A DNA stretch of 64,000 bases, from contig CM061244.1 in assembly GCA_030848705.1 (NCBI GenBank), forward strand, positions 50,013,190 to 50,077,189, written 5' to 3'. Positions 11,789 through 24,592 of this stretch are shown here, in pieces. The translations under genes were made by a program, and so were the position numbers. This DNA is from Heracleum sosnowskyi (taxonomy: Eukaryota; Streptophyta; Magnoliopsida; Apiales; Apiaceae). A model generated the notes under the pieces. The model searched no databases, was not told the DNA's origin, and was given only the letters and a program-made list of their open reading frames with translations. The number at the start of each line of letters is the position of its first letter. The first letter of the stretch is position 1.

Positions 11789-14700
11789 TTAAGAGAAGTT
11801 AAGCATACCTAGCTCACTTACCAACCTTGAGAATGTTGATTCATCAAGTGGCTTGGTAAAAATGTCTGCAATTTGCTACTGACTTGGAACAAAATGAAGT
11901 TCCACAGTACCATTCATCACATGTTCCCTGATGAAGTGATACTTTATGTAAATGTGCTTGGTACTTGAGTGTTGCACTGGATTCTCAGTTATGGCAGTTG
12001 CACTAGTGTTGTCACAGAATATTGGAATCTTATTAACTGTTAGACCATAGTCTATTAGTTGAGTTTTAATCCAAAGAATCTGTGCACAACAACTTTCAAC
12101 AGTAATATATTATGCCTCAGCTGTAGAAGTGGAGACAAAATTTTGATTCTTACTGAACCATGAAACAAGCTTCTTTCCTAGAAAATGACAGGTGTCAGTT
12201 GTACTTTTTCTGTCAATCTTGCAGCCTGCATAGTCTGCATCTGAATAACCAATTAGATCAAAACCAAATTCTCTAGGATACCAAATGCCAAGGTTTGGTG
12301 ATCCCTTGAGATATCTGAAAATCCTCTTGATATCAATTAAGTGAGACTCTCTAGGATCAGCCTGAAATCTAGCACATAGACATGTAGCAAACATAATATC
12401 AGGTCTACTAGCTGTTAAATATAAAAGTGAGCCCACCATGCCTCTATAGCTTGAAATGTCCACACATTTTTCCTTAGTATTCAATTCAAGCTTAGTGGCA
12501 GTTGGCATGGGTGTTTTAGCAGGAGAGCAATCCATTAGATCAAACTTCTTTAATAGATCAAAGATGTATTTAGTTTGACTAATGAAGATTCCTTCTTTCA
12601 CTTGCTTAACTTGTAAGCCAAGGAAATAGGTAAGTTCTGTAAAGCATAATGTAACATAAGATGAAACAGAGATAACTACAACTCAACAAAGGACAAGGCA
12701 TACAACAATATTAACAGAAGCACAGGAATCCAGAATCAAAGAAGAAAAGGTAAACTTAAAAAATCAAAATATGGTATGTATTCTTGAAGTCCGTAAACAG
12801 GTCACGGAAAGAAGTTAATGAAAATGTTCAAGCCTCAGTGACAATAAAAGAAACAAGACTTTCAAGACTACAGAAGTATGTGAATGATTTAGGGTTAGTA
12901 CCACAGGATTCCAGTGATTTATTTGAAGCAACCAGAACGACAAAGGACTAATCAGCAGCATTGAATTGAAGACATAGAAGAATTGATCAAGTGTTATTCA
13001 TCTGTGAACCAGACCACTTGCACCAGTTGACGACACTTAAAAAGATCAAGTTGTTCTTATCGTCTCAGAATAAATTGATTCAGTCTAAAACTAAACACCC
13101 TGAAGCTCAGAAGTTTTTCTAAAAGATCAAGGACAAGAAAAGAGTTTGATGGTTTTTCATTTATGAAAACCATCGAATGTGAATCAAAGAAAACAATAAG
13201 AAAACTAATGTAAGTTAAAGTTTCATTCGATAGTTTTATTAAAAAACCATCGAATGGAATATTAACTTTAAACATTCGATAGTTTTCCAAATTGAGGAGC
13301 AGGTGAAAAGTTTCTTTGTTTTTCAAGTTGATGAAGATCCAACGACCAATATTAATTCTTCTCTTTTGGTTCGATGGTTTTTCAGTCCAGACTACAATTA
13401 ATACATAGAGAAGAGTGTGTCTTCTTCAGTTAATCAAGGTAGAACACAGAGACATTACGAAGAGAGAGATTGAGCTAGAGAAAATTATCAATGAAATTAA
13501 TAGTGCTCAGAATTTTATCATTGTATTGAATTTGTGTAACCTTGAACTCATTGAAGCTAATCTACGGTTTAGAAATTGTAGCACCCCTCGAGGTTTATAT
13601 TTATAAAATGATATATTCCCCGACTCGTGTTTTGATTTGGTGCATTTGATTTCGTGATAGAACTGAATGATTAATCTGCGAACGAAATTAAATAATTTGT
13701 GAATATCGTATTCAACCCCCCCTTCTGCGATACTTTGGACCTAACAAGTTCACCCATCATGCTCATTTCATATTTACTTTGCATAAGTTTGGCAAACCTT
13801 TTATAAAGCTTCTCATCTGTAGACCCAAAGATTATGTCATCTACATAAATTTGAACAAGTATACTAGAGCCATTAACATTTCTAAAGAAAAGAGTTTTGT
13901 CAACAGTACCTCTAGTGAAGTGATTCTCTAAAAGAAACTGTGACAGAGTATCATACCAGGCTCTAGGTGCTTGATTCAGTCCATAGAGTGCCTTGAGTAG
14001 GAAGTAGACAAATTCTGGATAATTTGGATCTTCAAAACCAGGAGGTTGACTGACATACACCTCCTCTTCCAGTTCCCCATTCAAGAAGGCACTCTTGACA
14101 TCCATTTGATAGACCTTGAAATTGGCATGGGCTACATAGGCTAGGAATATCCTTATTGTTTCCAATCTAGCAACAGGGGCAAATGTTTCATCATAATCTA
14201 TTCTTTTTTCTTGAGAATAGCCCTTAGCAACCAATCTAGCTTTGTTCCTTGTGACAATGTTATTTTCATCCATCTTGTTTCTGAATACCCACTTTGTACC
14301 TATAACACTTCTATCTTTAGGTTTGGGTACCAGCTTCCATACTTTGTTTCTTTCAAATTGGTTTAGCTCTTCTTGCATAGCTAATACCCAATCTGGATCT
14401 AAAAGAGCATCCTCAACTTTCTTTGGTTCTTCTTGAGAAAGAAAGTTGTTGTATAAACATTCATCTTGAGTAGCTCTTCTAGTTTGGACATTTGAGGATG
14501 CATCACCGATGATCAGTTCAAATGGGTGATCCCTTGTCCATTTTCTTCTTGTTGTAGGTGTAGGTCTTGAAGATGTAGCATCATTCTCATAAGCATAATC
14601 ATGTGGAGTTGAGGTTGATCCATGACTAAGAGAAACTCCCCCTGAGTTTATTGAGGTGGTAACTCTGTGTTGTGATCCACCTACGGATGCTTCAATTTGG

Positions 14701-16250
14701 CTTCCTAGGGATGCTCCATTTTGGCTTCCTACGGATGCTCTATTTTGGCTTCCTACGGATGCACCAATTGTCCCTTCTATGGATGGCTCATTTGAACTTG
14801 AGTTATCCATATTTGAAATAGTCAATCTTGGAGGGACTGATTCATCCTCATAATCATCATAAAATAGACCTTCCACCTCATTCTCAAACCTGAGAGTTTC
14901 ATGAAAACCCTCATCAGTGAGACCTTGAATTATGGCATCATCAAAAACAATATGTACAGATTCCATAACAATGTTGATTTTGTGATTGAAAACCCTGTAG
15001 GCTTTTCCAGCTGCATATCCCACAAAAGTGGCTTCATATGCCTTTGCCTCAAATTTTCCAAGATGGTCACCTTGGTTTCTCAATACAAAGCATTTGCATC
15101 CAAAGACATGTAAAAAATTCAAGGATGGTTTCCTTCCTTTGAGAAGCTGATATGGAGTTATCCCTTTTGCTTGATTGATCAAAGAGATGTTTTGAGTGAA
15201 ACATGTAGTATTAACTGCTTCAGCCCAAAAATAAGCGGGCAACTTTGATTCTCCTAGCATTGTTCTTGCAACCTCAATTAGAGTTCTATTTTTCCTTTCC
15301 ACCACTCCATTTTGTTGTAGTGTTCTAGCTACAGAAAACTCATGAATGATTCCATTTTCCTCACAAAACAGCCTCACTGTTGAATTCTTGAACTCAGTGC
15401 CATTGTCACTCCTGATTCTTCTTACTTTGAGATCAGGATGATTGTTAGCAACCTTGATGTGATTCATTATGATTTCACTTGCCTCATCTTTGGAGTGCAG
15501 AAAGTATGTCCATGTAAATTTAGAAAAATCATCTACAATCACAAGGCAATATCTTTTCTTTGAAATTGACATGACATTTACTGGTCCAAATAAATCCATG
15601 TGTAACAGCTGTAGAGGTTGCTCAATTGATGAATCCAACTTGCTTCTGAAAGAAATCTTCTTTTGCTTCCCTTTCTAGCAAGCATCACAAAGTCCATCCT
15701 TGGAAAATTCCAACTGAGGAAGTCATCTAACTAGGTCTCTTCTTACCAGATCATTCATAGACTTGAAGTTCAAATATGACAGTCTTTTGTGCCATAGCCA
15801 ACTCTCATCCTTACTTGCTTTACTCATAAGACAAGTTATAGAATCTGAACTTGTTGAGTTGAAGTCAGCTATATACACATTACCTCTTCTATATCCTGTC
15901 AACACCACATTGTTGTTTTCTTTATTGGAAACAACACAGACTCCTTGATTGAATGAAACTGAGAAACCTCTATCACACAGTTGACTAATACTCAGCAAAT
16001 TGTGCTTAAGTCCATCAACTAGTGCTACTTCATCAATGATGACATTTTCCTTTGTAATCACGCCATATCCCTTAGTGTAACCTTTGTTGTCATCTCCAAA
16101 GGTAATTCGGGGGCCAACTTTCTCCACAAACTCTGTGAGCAGGGTAGAATCTCCAGGCATGTGCCTAGAACAACCACTGTCTAAGTACCATAGATTCTTT
16201 CTGTTTCCCTGCACACAACAAAACCAAATCAAGTTGATTTTGGTACCCAA
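11789..16250 (-). pseudogene. pol of Sire-A (protease-integrase-RT-RNase H), broken
   Basis: Copia-type Pol for particle maturation, cDNA synthesis and integration. Visible in order: protease LDSGCSRHM; integrase zinc finger (WHKRLSYLN and CDAC); integrase core with RSDNGTEF and GVVERKN; a hinge (about 14560-14880); RT with QMDVKSAFLNGE and YVDD (about 13830-13860); and RNase H ending LVSELGMLNFS at 11789. Damage: TGA at 15721-15723, TAG near 15676, a stop after TSTAEA at 12108-12110, and a further TAG about 220 bp downstream. Solo LTR F splits the RT just after MSMMGEL, and the frame is preserved across it. Pol has no ATG at its start; the open frame begins with a TTG in the gag/pol overlap. 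Confidence 0.85.
12638..13746 (+). mobile_element. Solo LTR F (1109 bp, Sirevirus-like) in Sire-A pol
   Basis: TGTAAAGC...GGACCTAACA is flanked by perfect AGTTC duplications (12633-12637 and 13747-13751) and splits the RT gene. No internal region, polypurine tract or coding sequence is present, so it is a solo LTR left by LTR-LTR recombination. The ATTCAACCCCCCCTTCTGC box close to the right end indicates plus orientation and a Sirevirus-type LTR. It carries its own repeated motif (ATTCGATRGTTTT, about five copies at 13140-13390), unlike the motifs of A-D. Confidence 0.85.
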
Positions 16251-17981
16251 GTTTCCTTGGGTCCTTTCCTGTTAGCTTTAACTTTGCCTCTCTTGTCATT
16301 TTGCACCATAATCTCTGGTTGAGTTAAATCAACCTTGACCCTGGGTGTTGACCTCTGAGAGACAACATGCTGAGGATGTTCATATGCATACATGTTGGAT
16401 GCAGGCATTTAAGAATTATGTGCATACATAGAATTCATGTGTGGCATGCTCCATGTCATTTGTGGCATTGTGAATGCATTCATATAAGGATTTGAAACAA
16501 ATGACATGTTGGCATACAATTTTGATGCTTGATTAGTATGTGCAAGCATGTTATGCATAACAGGCATTGGCATATTTGGTACAAGCATTGGCATTTGAAC
16601 AGATGGAGTTTTAACAGTCTTGCAATTGGTAGATAAATGATTAACACTACCACACTTTACACAAGTTTTCCTAGGAGCATACTTGTCAGGTGTATAGTTG
16701 TTATGCATTTTAATCCCTACCTTACCATTTCTGTTCTTTTTCTTTTTCACCTCAGCCTTGACCTCTATATTTTCTAACTTTCCCTTCAATTGCTTGTTGG
16801 ACAAGTGACCTATGTTGACATCCTTAGCTTTAGTTTCGCTACAATCTCCCTGAACAAAATTTTTGTTGGTTGGACCATACTTTTTGTTCAGCTTCTCAAG
16901 TTTCTCTTGACTAACACTAGATGTACACTTCTTTGGACAACTCACTTCCGTAGAGATGTTTTCCATCAACGGATGCTTACTATCCGTAGATGTATTACCC
17001 TTCAACGGATGCTCACTATCCGTTGAAGTGTCATCTCCTAGATTTTCAACATCTAATTTCTTTTTATCTTTTCTTACTGATTCCTTATGGAATGTATCCA
17101 CACCTTGAGCCTTAATAATGTTTGTGGCAACATTCCTGGAATCAGTCCATCTAGCTATTGTTTCCTGTTCTCTAGCTAGTTGTGCTTTGAGAATTTCTTC
17201 TCTTTTCAGCACAGTCAGCAAATCATCCTTGGCAACTTGACACTCTACTCTCATTTTCTCAAACTCAATAAATTGAGTTTCCAGAAATGCATTCCTATCA
17301 CTTAAAAACTGATTAGCATCTTTAATCCCGGTGTTTTCATTTGTAAGTGATTTAAGAGAAATACGCAAATGGTACAATTCAGTGGACATATCATTAATTG
17401 CACTATTGCATTCCTTAGTAGAAAGCTTAGAGAGATTGGTGGTAATTACCTGATTGGATGATGAACTGGCATCCTGCTCACTTGAATCAGCCATCAGTGC
17501 AAGGTTCACAAATTCAGTGTCCTCCTCAGAATCATTCCCATCTTCAGCCCAGTCATACTCCTGAGTTATGAATGCTCTACCCTTTTGCTTAAGAAGATCA
17601 AAGTATTTCTTCTTGTAGTCAACAAGCTCAAACTTCTTGTCACTCTTCTCAGCTTTTGGTTTTCTGCATTCATTAGCAAAGTGACCTCCCATTCCACAGT
17701 TAAAACATTTAAACTTGGATCTTTCAACATAATTCATGTTTGATTGAAAGTCCTTTCTGAATGTTTTGGACACATCAGGGTTTCTTTTGAACTTGAGCTT
17801 CGAGAATTTTCTTGACAGAAAAGTTAAATGTTCATCTAGCTCATCCATTTCCTCTTGATTGGAAGGCTCACTTTCTTCAGTCCTTTCCTTTGCACTTTCT
17901 TGATTCAACTCTACCTTCACAAGCACTTTGGCTTGGTATAGTTTCAACAGCTTCTTCTTTCATGTCCTCAGCTTTTTTAAC
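16229..17981 (-). pseudogene. gag of Sire-A, C-terminal part
   Basis: Capsid/nucleocapsid protein, separated from its N-terminal part (38247-38963) by insertion of Sire-B. Visible are a CCHC zinc knuckle CFNCGMGGHFANEC (about 17665-17710), a long helical region and a second knuckle-like CVKCGSVNHLSTNC (about 16615-16660). The sequence ends in WVPKST followed by TGA (16229-16231). A premature TAA sits at 16409-16411 and a frameshift at about 17890-17950. The family motif is reiterated five times at 16945-17025 between helical region and second knuckle. At the end of gag, the pol frame lies in -1 relative to gag. Confidence 0.8.
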
Positions 17982-17986
17982 ACTTG

Positions 17987-19168
17987 TGTTAGATATGAAT
18001 ATCACTAGTAAACTAGACAGAGGGGGGTGAATGGATAGTTTGAATGTTTTTCGATTCTTGAAGCTAAGATATGTATTAGATTGTGTATGTATGAGAATGC
18101 GGAAATAAAATAAACAGAACACACACTATCACTTTAATCTAATTTGTATAAAGTAAATCAAATACTACAGCTTCCAAAATTTCACAAGTGAAATTCTGGC
18201 TTATAAACAAGAACAGTGGTTTCTTGTTTTCTTACCGAGAAAAGATTGCTTGATAAAATCTATGTGTATCTCTCTTACAGCTAACTATAGGGTGTGCACA
18301 ATATATATTTGACCGATACAAACTGGTGCACACACCTATTTAAACAGCTACCCCTAACTGTAACTCCAACTTGTTTTTCCATAAGAGGTTAACTGTGTCA
18401 GGAAGGACCACTTGCTTTCTGTCATCCTTTCCCTTATTTGTAGCTGTTTGTCTCTATTCTTTCTCTCCAAGTTTTGCTGTAGATTTGCCATCTGTCTTTG
18501 GACCACTTAACTGTAACAGATGCTTCAGTATTTGTCTCCATGAACTCTGATATTGTACCTTGATTTGTCTTGTTGTAAATCGCCTAAGTGTTGACAATGT
18601 GAACTCCAGTATACTCATTATCCTGTGACTTGTCGACATTGAGCATTTCTGACTTTGCTATATGAGGACTTTGCTATATGAGTATTTTAGGAGTATGCGA
18701 TATGGCATATTTCAGACTTCACGATATAGCCATTGAGGACTTCACGATATAGCCTTTGAGGACTTCATGATCTAGTACATTTCAGACTATGCGATCTCAG
18801 CACTTCACGATATGGACTTTGAGGACTTCACGACATAGTTCATTCTAACTTCACGATATAGGGACTTAGATAAATTTCTGCAACTTATTTCTTCATGGCC
18901 TTATTCACTTTTATCCTGCTGCATGAACAAACTGAACTTCTTCGAGACAATTATTTCATGGCCTATATACATTCTAGGTGTAAGAAACTTACTAAGCTCA
19001 TTATAACATTGGGCATACAGAATAGAGCTAAGTACATGAAAACAAGACAAGTACAATAGAGACCTATATTATACCCTAGTGATGAAATTCACTAGGTCAT
19101 GTAGAGTGGCATAGTCACAAGGTGTAGGCTTGTTAATAGTGGTATTCAGACATGCCTTGAGCCTAACA
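17987..19168 (-). repeat. 3' LTR of Sire-B (1182 bp)
   Basis: TGTTAGATATG...GAGCCTAACA, the left copy of the pair with 37017-38246, followed on its right by the polypurine tract. It contains the CTTCACGATATAG motif array at about 18710-18860, with three tandem 23-bp units here against five in the 5' LTR. The G-run box (18021-18027) near its left end corresponds to the LTR 3' end in element sense. Confidence 0.93.
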
Positions 19169-19183
19169 ATCTCCCCCAAATTG
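19169..19183 (-). promoter_or_regulatory. Polypurine tract of Sire-B
   Basis: The minus strand reads CAATTTGGGGGAGAT directly against the 3' LTR. This marks the element as minus-oriented. Confidence 0.88.
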
Positions 19184-19330
19184 TGAGTAAGAAACTTAGG
19201 CACAATTTCATGTCTGAAAACAAGCCTGCCTTACATTAAAGGAATCATATTTCAGAGAAAATAACAGATGAACATTATGAACAGGATTTGATTACAAACA
19301 GAAAATGATAGCTTACAAATGATTTTTCTG

Positions 19331-19629
19331 TTATTGAGCAGCTTCAGATCCCATTTGTTTTTCTAGATAATCATCATAGACTTTCTTCTTTCTAGCTTCT
19401 TCCTTTCTGTTCATTTCCAATATGGCCATGAGAATTTCATCCCTTGTTGTCAATTCTTCCAGGAGAGGAGAGTCTTCTAAATCTTCAGCAGCACTTCTCA
19501 GAGCACTTTCCACATAAGAGTCCAGGAAATCCATCCTTATTTTGCTTTTACCTCCATTTTTGTTTTTGTATTCCACAACATAAGGATTGACCTTCACTTT
19601 GCAAAGCCCCTTCTTCCTTAGATCCTTAG
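19331..19629 (-). pseudogene. Third ORF of Sire-B, C-terminal end
   Basis: About 100 codons ending in KQMGSEAAQ and a stop at 19331. This is the continuation, in the same frame, of the ORF at 24593-29228; element G plus its CTTAG duplication adds 4968 bp, a multiple of three, and splits the two. The stretch is charged and helical (RKEEARKKKVYDDYLEKQ). Function unknown. Confidence 0.75.
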
Positions 19630-22600
19630 TGTAAGATCCGGGAAAATTACGTGTTATTATATGATGTGAAATGAAATTTTAATTTCATATTAAGAGTTAT
19701 TAAATGATTTATCTGTTTAAACGTGCTAAATTATTCGTTAAATGATTGAATATGTGATATTGTGGTGCTATGTGAAATGTGTGGGGAATTTGAAATTATT
19801 TTGAAAAGGGTGTTATACTATTTTATTTTATTTTAATTATCGAAAAGAAAATTTGGATCGTTCCCAAATTATTCGGGAGATTGGTATATCGTTCGTACCA
19901 ATATTTCATTCGTTAAAGTAGGAAGTATTCGAAAATATTCGCAATAAAGGTATTTTGGTTCGTATATTTTGAATTAAACGATACTTGTAGTTATCCGTAC
20001 TTTATGGATGCTTATCGTCTCGTGAAACGTGTATTCTGCTTTATTAAAGATTTAAAGCGTTTATTTTGTTAAATTGTATTTAAAGCGATCTATCGGATCA
20101 GTATCGATCCAAAAATGTCGTTTGGGGTATTATTTTCCGTTTAATATAAAAAGGCAAATCGTACTTTGTTTTGCGTATAATAAAGCTTAATTACAGTTAA
20201 AAATCTAAAAACCCCTGAAACGTGTTCTTCGTGTTCTTGAGAATCAAACCAACTTTTGAAGGCGTTATCGGAATCCGATTTCGATGTTCTTGTAACCAAA
20301 TCGAATCTCTCATCATCCTCTACCTAAATCCACCATCAAAATTCATGTGGGTATGATTTTTAAACTTTTCCGATTTTTAATTATTTTTATTATTTCGAAT
20401 TTTCAATTTAATTTAGGGAAATTCTTGATATTGATTGTTAGTGATAATTGATGGCTTGGTTGTGGTTGTTAAGTGATTTAGATTATGGGTATGATTTTTA
20501 ATTTGATTTTTGAGCTCAAATTCGAGCAAATCGGAAAAAGTTAGGGTCACCGGAACTGTTTCAGTTTTGCCGGATTGTTTGCGTGGTTGGTTTGTTCTTG
20601 ATTGCGTCTTAGCGACTGAATAGATCGTTGAATGTAGAATCTAACTGTGTAAACGTTTTTATATTTGAGTGTGTTTTCGAATCGACCGGAAAAAATGGTG
20701 CTCGCCGGAGTTCGCGAATATCCGGCCGATTCTGGGTCGATTTCGTCGGTTAAAGCCTCGATTCTGATTAACTCGGAGTTGCGTATGTTGTTGGGTTTGG
20801 GTAGAGCAAGTGGCCGTGTGTTTGGGGCAGGTTGTGGTCGCCGGAATGCGACCGGTCGCCGGAACGGCGCCGGAAACTGGCGAATGTTCTTGGAGATCCG
20901 GTCGTGTTCTTCGCGACCCGATTAGCCACCCAACCCGACCCGCTTTTGATCTTGGAAACCCTAATCTACTTTTAGAAAAGTGTTTCTGGGTTTTTATTTT
21001 AAAAATAATTCAAAAATAGTTTTATAATTCTAAAAATCATATCTTTGATTTAAAAATACATTTTATTATTCCGAAAATTTTATAAATTCATAAATATTTA
21101 TTTAAATTCGAAAATTGATTAAATTTAATTATTTTAATTATTTTTGATTAATAATTAATTTATTTAATTAATTGATTAATTCTTTTAATCAGTTAATTCT
21201 TAATAATTAATTATTAATTAGATTTAATTAATTAAAATTAAGTTTAATTTTTTTTCTAGCTTGGTTTATTTATTTAAAAATAGTTTGAGCATTTAAAGAG
21301 TGTCAATTAATTTTTTTAATTGATTTATTTGCATTTAAAATACTTATATTGGATTTAAAAATCCGATTTTTGATTTAAAAATTGTTTGTGGCTTATTTAA
21401 ATTCAAATAAGTTTTGTGTGATGTTTTAAAAATAGATATAAGTGCTATGTGATTCGTATGAGTTGTGTAATGTGTTTTATAGTCAGTATATGCCCGTACT
21501 AGGGCTAGTATATGAGATTTAAATATTATAAATTAGACCGGGCGTCCGATACGTAACCGGTTACTTGTTTAAAGGTGTTATGTGAATGATGTGAATTATC
21601 TGTTGTTGAGTCATGCATGCGAATAAATTGTGTTGAGACTTGTTTGAGTAATTGGTTGTGTCTAATGTTATCACGAGGGGTAGATGGGATAGAAATTTGT
21701 CGGTTATGTTAGAAAGTGAGATTTACGAGGCCGTTGACTTGGATGTTGACTTTTTATAGTATGGGGATTGTCGTCAAGCGAGTTACGTGGATTACTTATG
21801 TGGTTGATTGCGATTGGTCTATCAATTGAGATGTGGATGTTTATGCAACAGAGATATCGGTAAGATCGGTAAGTGCGTCGAAGTTAAGTTACAATCATTT
21901 ATGGAATATGAGAATTATACGTTGAGGATTAAGTACCGTCTCATGTTTGACTATCGAGGCTGGCACGTGGATTCGAAATGGTAGAAGCAGACTAGTGGTA
22001 TTCGCAAGAGCGTTAAAGCAAAGAAGGACGGAAGTCGAGAATCGTGCGATAAGACAGAATAAGGAGGGATCGTATTGTTTCAGCATTACGAAATAGCTAA
22101 GGACCAGAGGCAAGTGTTTATACCCTTGCTTATTAATTAAGGGATATTATCTTAAATTATTAGTATGCATGTTGAATGCTTATTACTGAATTTTCAAATG
22201 TTGATTTCTTTGCATTGAATTGCAAGTATGTTATTTAATCTCATAAATTGACGAGTACTCTTTTATACCTTTTTGGTTTAGATTCATATTTTCATATTGA
22301 TCGGAGAGATATAATTATTATATTGAAATGATTGAAAAGATAGTTATGGGATGTATACTAAGGCCTTCTTTCAAAGACTTGATTTAAAAATGCTAAGTTG
22401 GAATATTACCAACCCTAGATGAACGGGAACTTGTGAACCCTATGAGGGAAAACTTATTCTGAAATTTTGAAGTGGTGTTGCTTGCCCTTCAAGTATTCCA
22501 TTTTTCACCTTGCACCTATGCAAACCTTGTTATCCTTTCTTGTTAATGCGATCATCTGATCCATTCCCTGATTCGAATTCATATATGCTGTGCATGATTT

Positions 22601-24592
22601 AGTTTACTTCCTTCAAGTACAAGGCTTATCTATTATAAGTACATGTTCGAAGGACTTGAACTATTTCTGTCAGAAGTTGATAAACCCTTGTTTTCTTCAT
22701 TTATAAACTTCACCTTGAATTCTTCTTAAACTTGAACTTGACTCTCTTGTCATTTACCAGATTGGTAAACCTTAATTAATTCTTCCATAATGTGATGATT
22801 TGAACTATTGAGGCCATCTAGAGCCTGTTCTCTCTATATTGACTTGTTACCCTTTTCTGTTGATATCATATTGTCTGTTTCATATCAGATTCAATCTTGT
22901 TAAGCATGTTATTGTTTATTCTTTGAACCCTACTCTATATTGACTTGTTACACTTTCTGTTGATAACATATTGTCTGTTTCATATCAGACTTAACCTTGT
23001 TGAGCATGTCATTGTTTATTCTTCATTATTATCCCAGTTGTTGCATCGATCTCGTCGATATTTATGATGTTGTTACTTGCCATGTGTACTCCCCATTGTT
23101 GTGTCGATCGTGTCGATACTAGATTATATTGTTATCCCTTTATTGATTCTTCATAATTGAACTGTTTCCTGGAACGTGAGTTTCCAGCAATTGTTGTATT
23201 AGGTTGTCGATTCTTCCGACACCTGATTGTCGAAGTAAGGTTGTCAATTGTTCTGACACCTGACGTATATAATATAGAATTGGAATGTTTTTAAAAATGG
23301 ACCAATTATTGGTCGGGCCATTTATGGTCGATGTAATTTAGGCCCAGATTGGCCTTGGATCCGTAGAGGACTATGCATGAGCTAGTCCGGGGTTGTTGCG
23401 TGGCTGGCCAGCAGCACAACCTTTGATTTGATAAAATGTGAAAAATCCAATTCTAGAATAAGTTCTTATTTCTAAGATGAGTTACATCCATATGTTTCGT
23501 TCTTGTGAGTTATGACCTGATTCTCAGGGTTATTCGTTGCGTGAAGTTGTTGGTTCGTTGATTAATAATAGTGGTTTCAATCTTGCTGAAATTACTTACT
23601 CTTTAATACATTTGGATTCCAAATAGTCGAAATCCATTTCCTTGATTCCATTGGCAGTCGTGAGATATCTATCTTGATGAGTTTTATTCATACCGCATAT
23701 CCAGTCGGTACCATGTTGAAGTCTTGAAGTGCGTTCGTTATTCCTTGACCGAGCGTGTTGGCTCATTCTTACCCCTTGATTATTCTAACCTTCCAGAGTT
23801 GTTGGTTTCAGAAAATGTTGTGAATAGATTTGTTATCTTCAAAACTAGTATTTTTATACAAACTATGGTCTTGAAGACGTATGAGTTATATTTATTTCAT
23901 ATGTTTTACTTACTATTGTAGATATTGTTGATTCGGTCATCGTAACGACCAATATAAATCTTTTGTGTTTTAAAACTATTCAGTTGAGAGAAACTGAATG
24001 AGAAATTGTGGTAAATTACCAAACTTAACTCGAAAATTTTAGAGATTTTAATTGTTCAAAAACAAAAGTTGTTATTTGAAAATCCAAAGTTTATTTTGGA
24101 AACCTTTCGTATTATATTTAATAATGCGCTTGCTGAGCAATTCATTCGCTCATACTTGTTTTATTTATATATATTTTAGCCTGCCGGAAAGAAGGTGTAT
24201 TGGCAAGAGTTGTCCGCGTAGCTGATCAGAGATGGGGAAAGATATTAGCGTAAAGACGTTTTGATCCAGAGCATTGGAGCTAGTGAGAGGTTTTGTATAT
24301 AGATGTTTTCTATTGAATAAGATATTGTATAAGAGTAGTGGCATGGTATACTTCTTATCGAAGTTATACTAGTGTTTTAGATTGTATGTAAAGAGAATGA
24401 TTGTAAAGAGGAAAGTTGTTGTAATGAAATTTTGGATTCTTGTTTCTAGCACTATAACCTTTAAAGATTCTTGGTAGAGTTGGGGTCACAAATATTATTA
24501 TTATTGTGTTGATTTTATATTGAACAGGTTGTTTGGATTAAGAGTGCAGTGTGACGACCAAATCCTTTGACCCCGGATTTGGGGGCGTTACA
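19630..24592. mobile_element. Element G: 4.96-kb solo-LTR-like insertion in Sire-B
   Basis: TGTAAGATCC...GGGGGCGTTACA is flanked by perfect CTTAG duplications (19625-19629 and 24593-24597) and interrupts the Sire-B third ORF. The terminal repeat is TGTAA/TTACA. No gag or pol sequence, primer site or internal LTR pair is visible, so a solo LTR of an element with very long LTRs (Ty3/gypsy, Tat/Ogre-like in size) is the simplest reading; a non-coding LARD is the alternative. It contains a GC-rich patch with reiterated GCCGGA (20520-20930) and a two-copy tandem repeat (22832-23023). The short frames inside have no recognisable domains. Confidence 0.75.
22832..23023. repeat. Two-copy tandem repeat, about 101 bp, in element G
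   Basis: CTCTATATTGACTTGTTAC starts at 22832 and again at 22933. Both are followed by TTCTGTTGATA, CATATTGTCTGTTTCATATC and ending ATTGTTTATTCTT, with few substitutions. It is a local duplication with no coding content. Confidence 0.85.

Noticed and set aside
20665..20925. 86-codon GC-rich frame in element G as a gene
   Set aside because: Composed of GCCGGA-rich low-complexity sequence inside a solo-LTR-like insertion; no recognisable domain.
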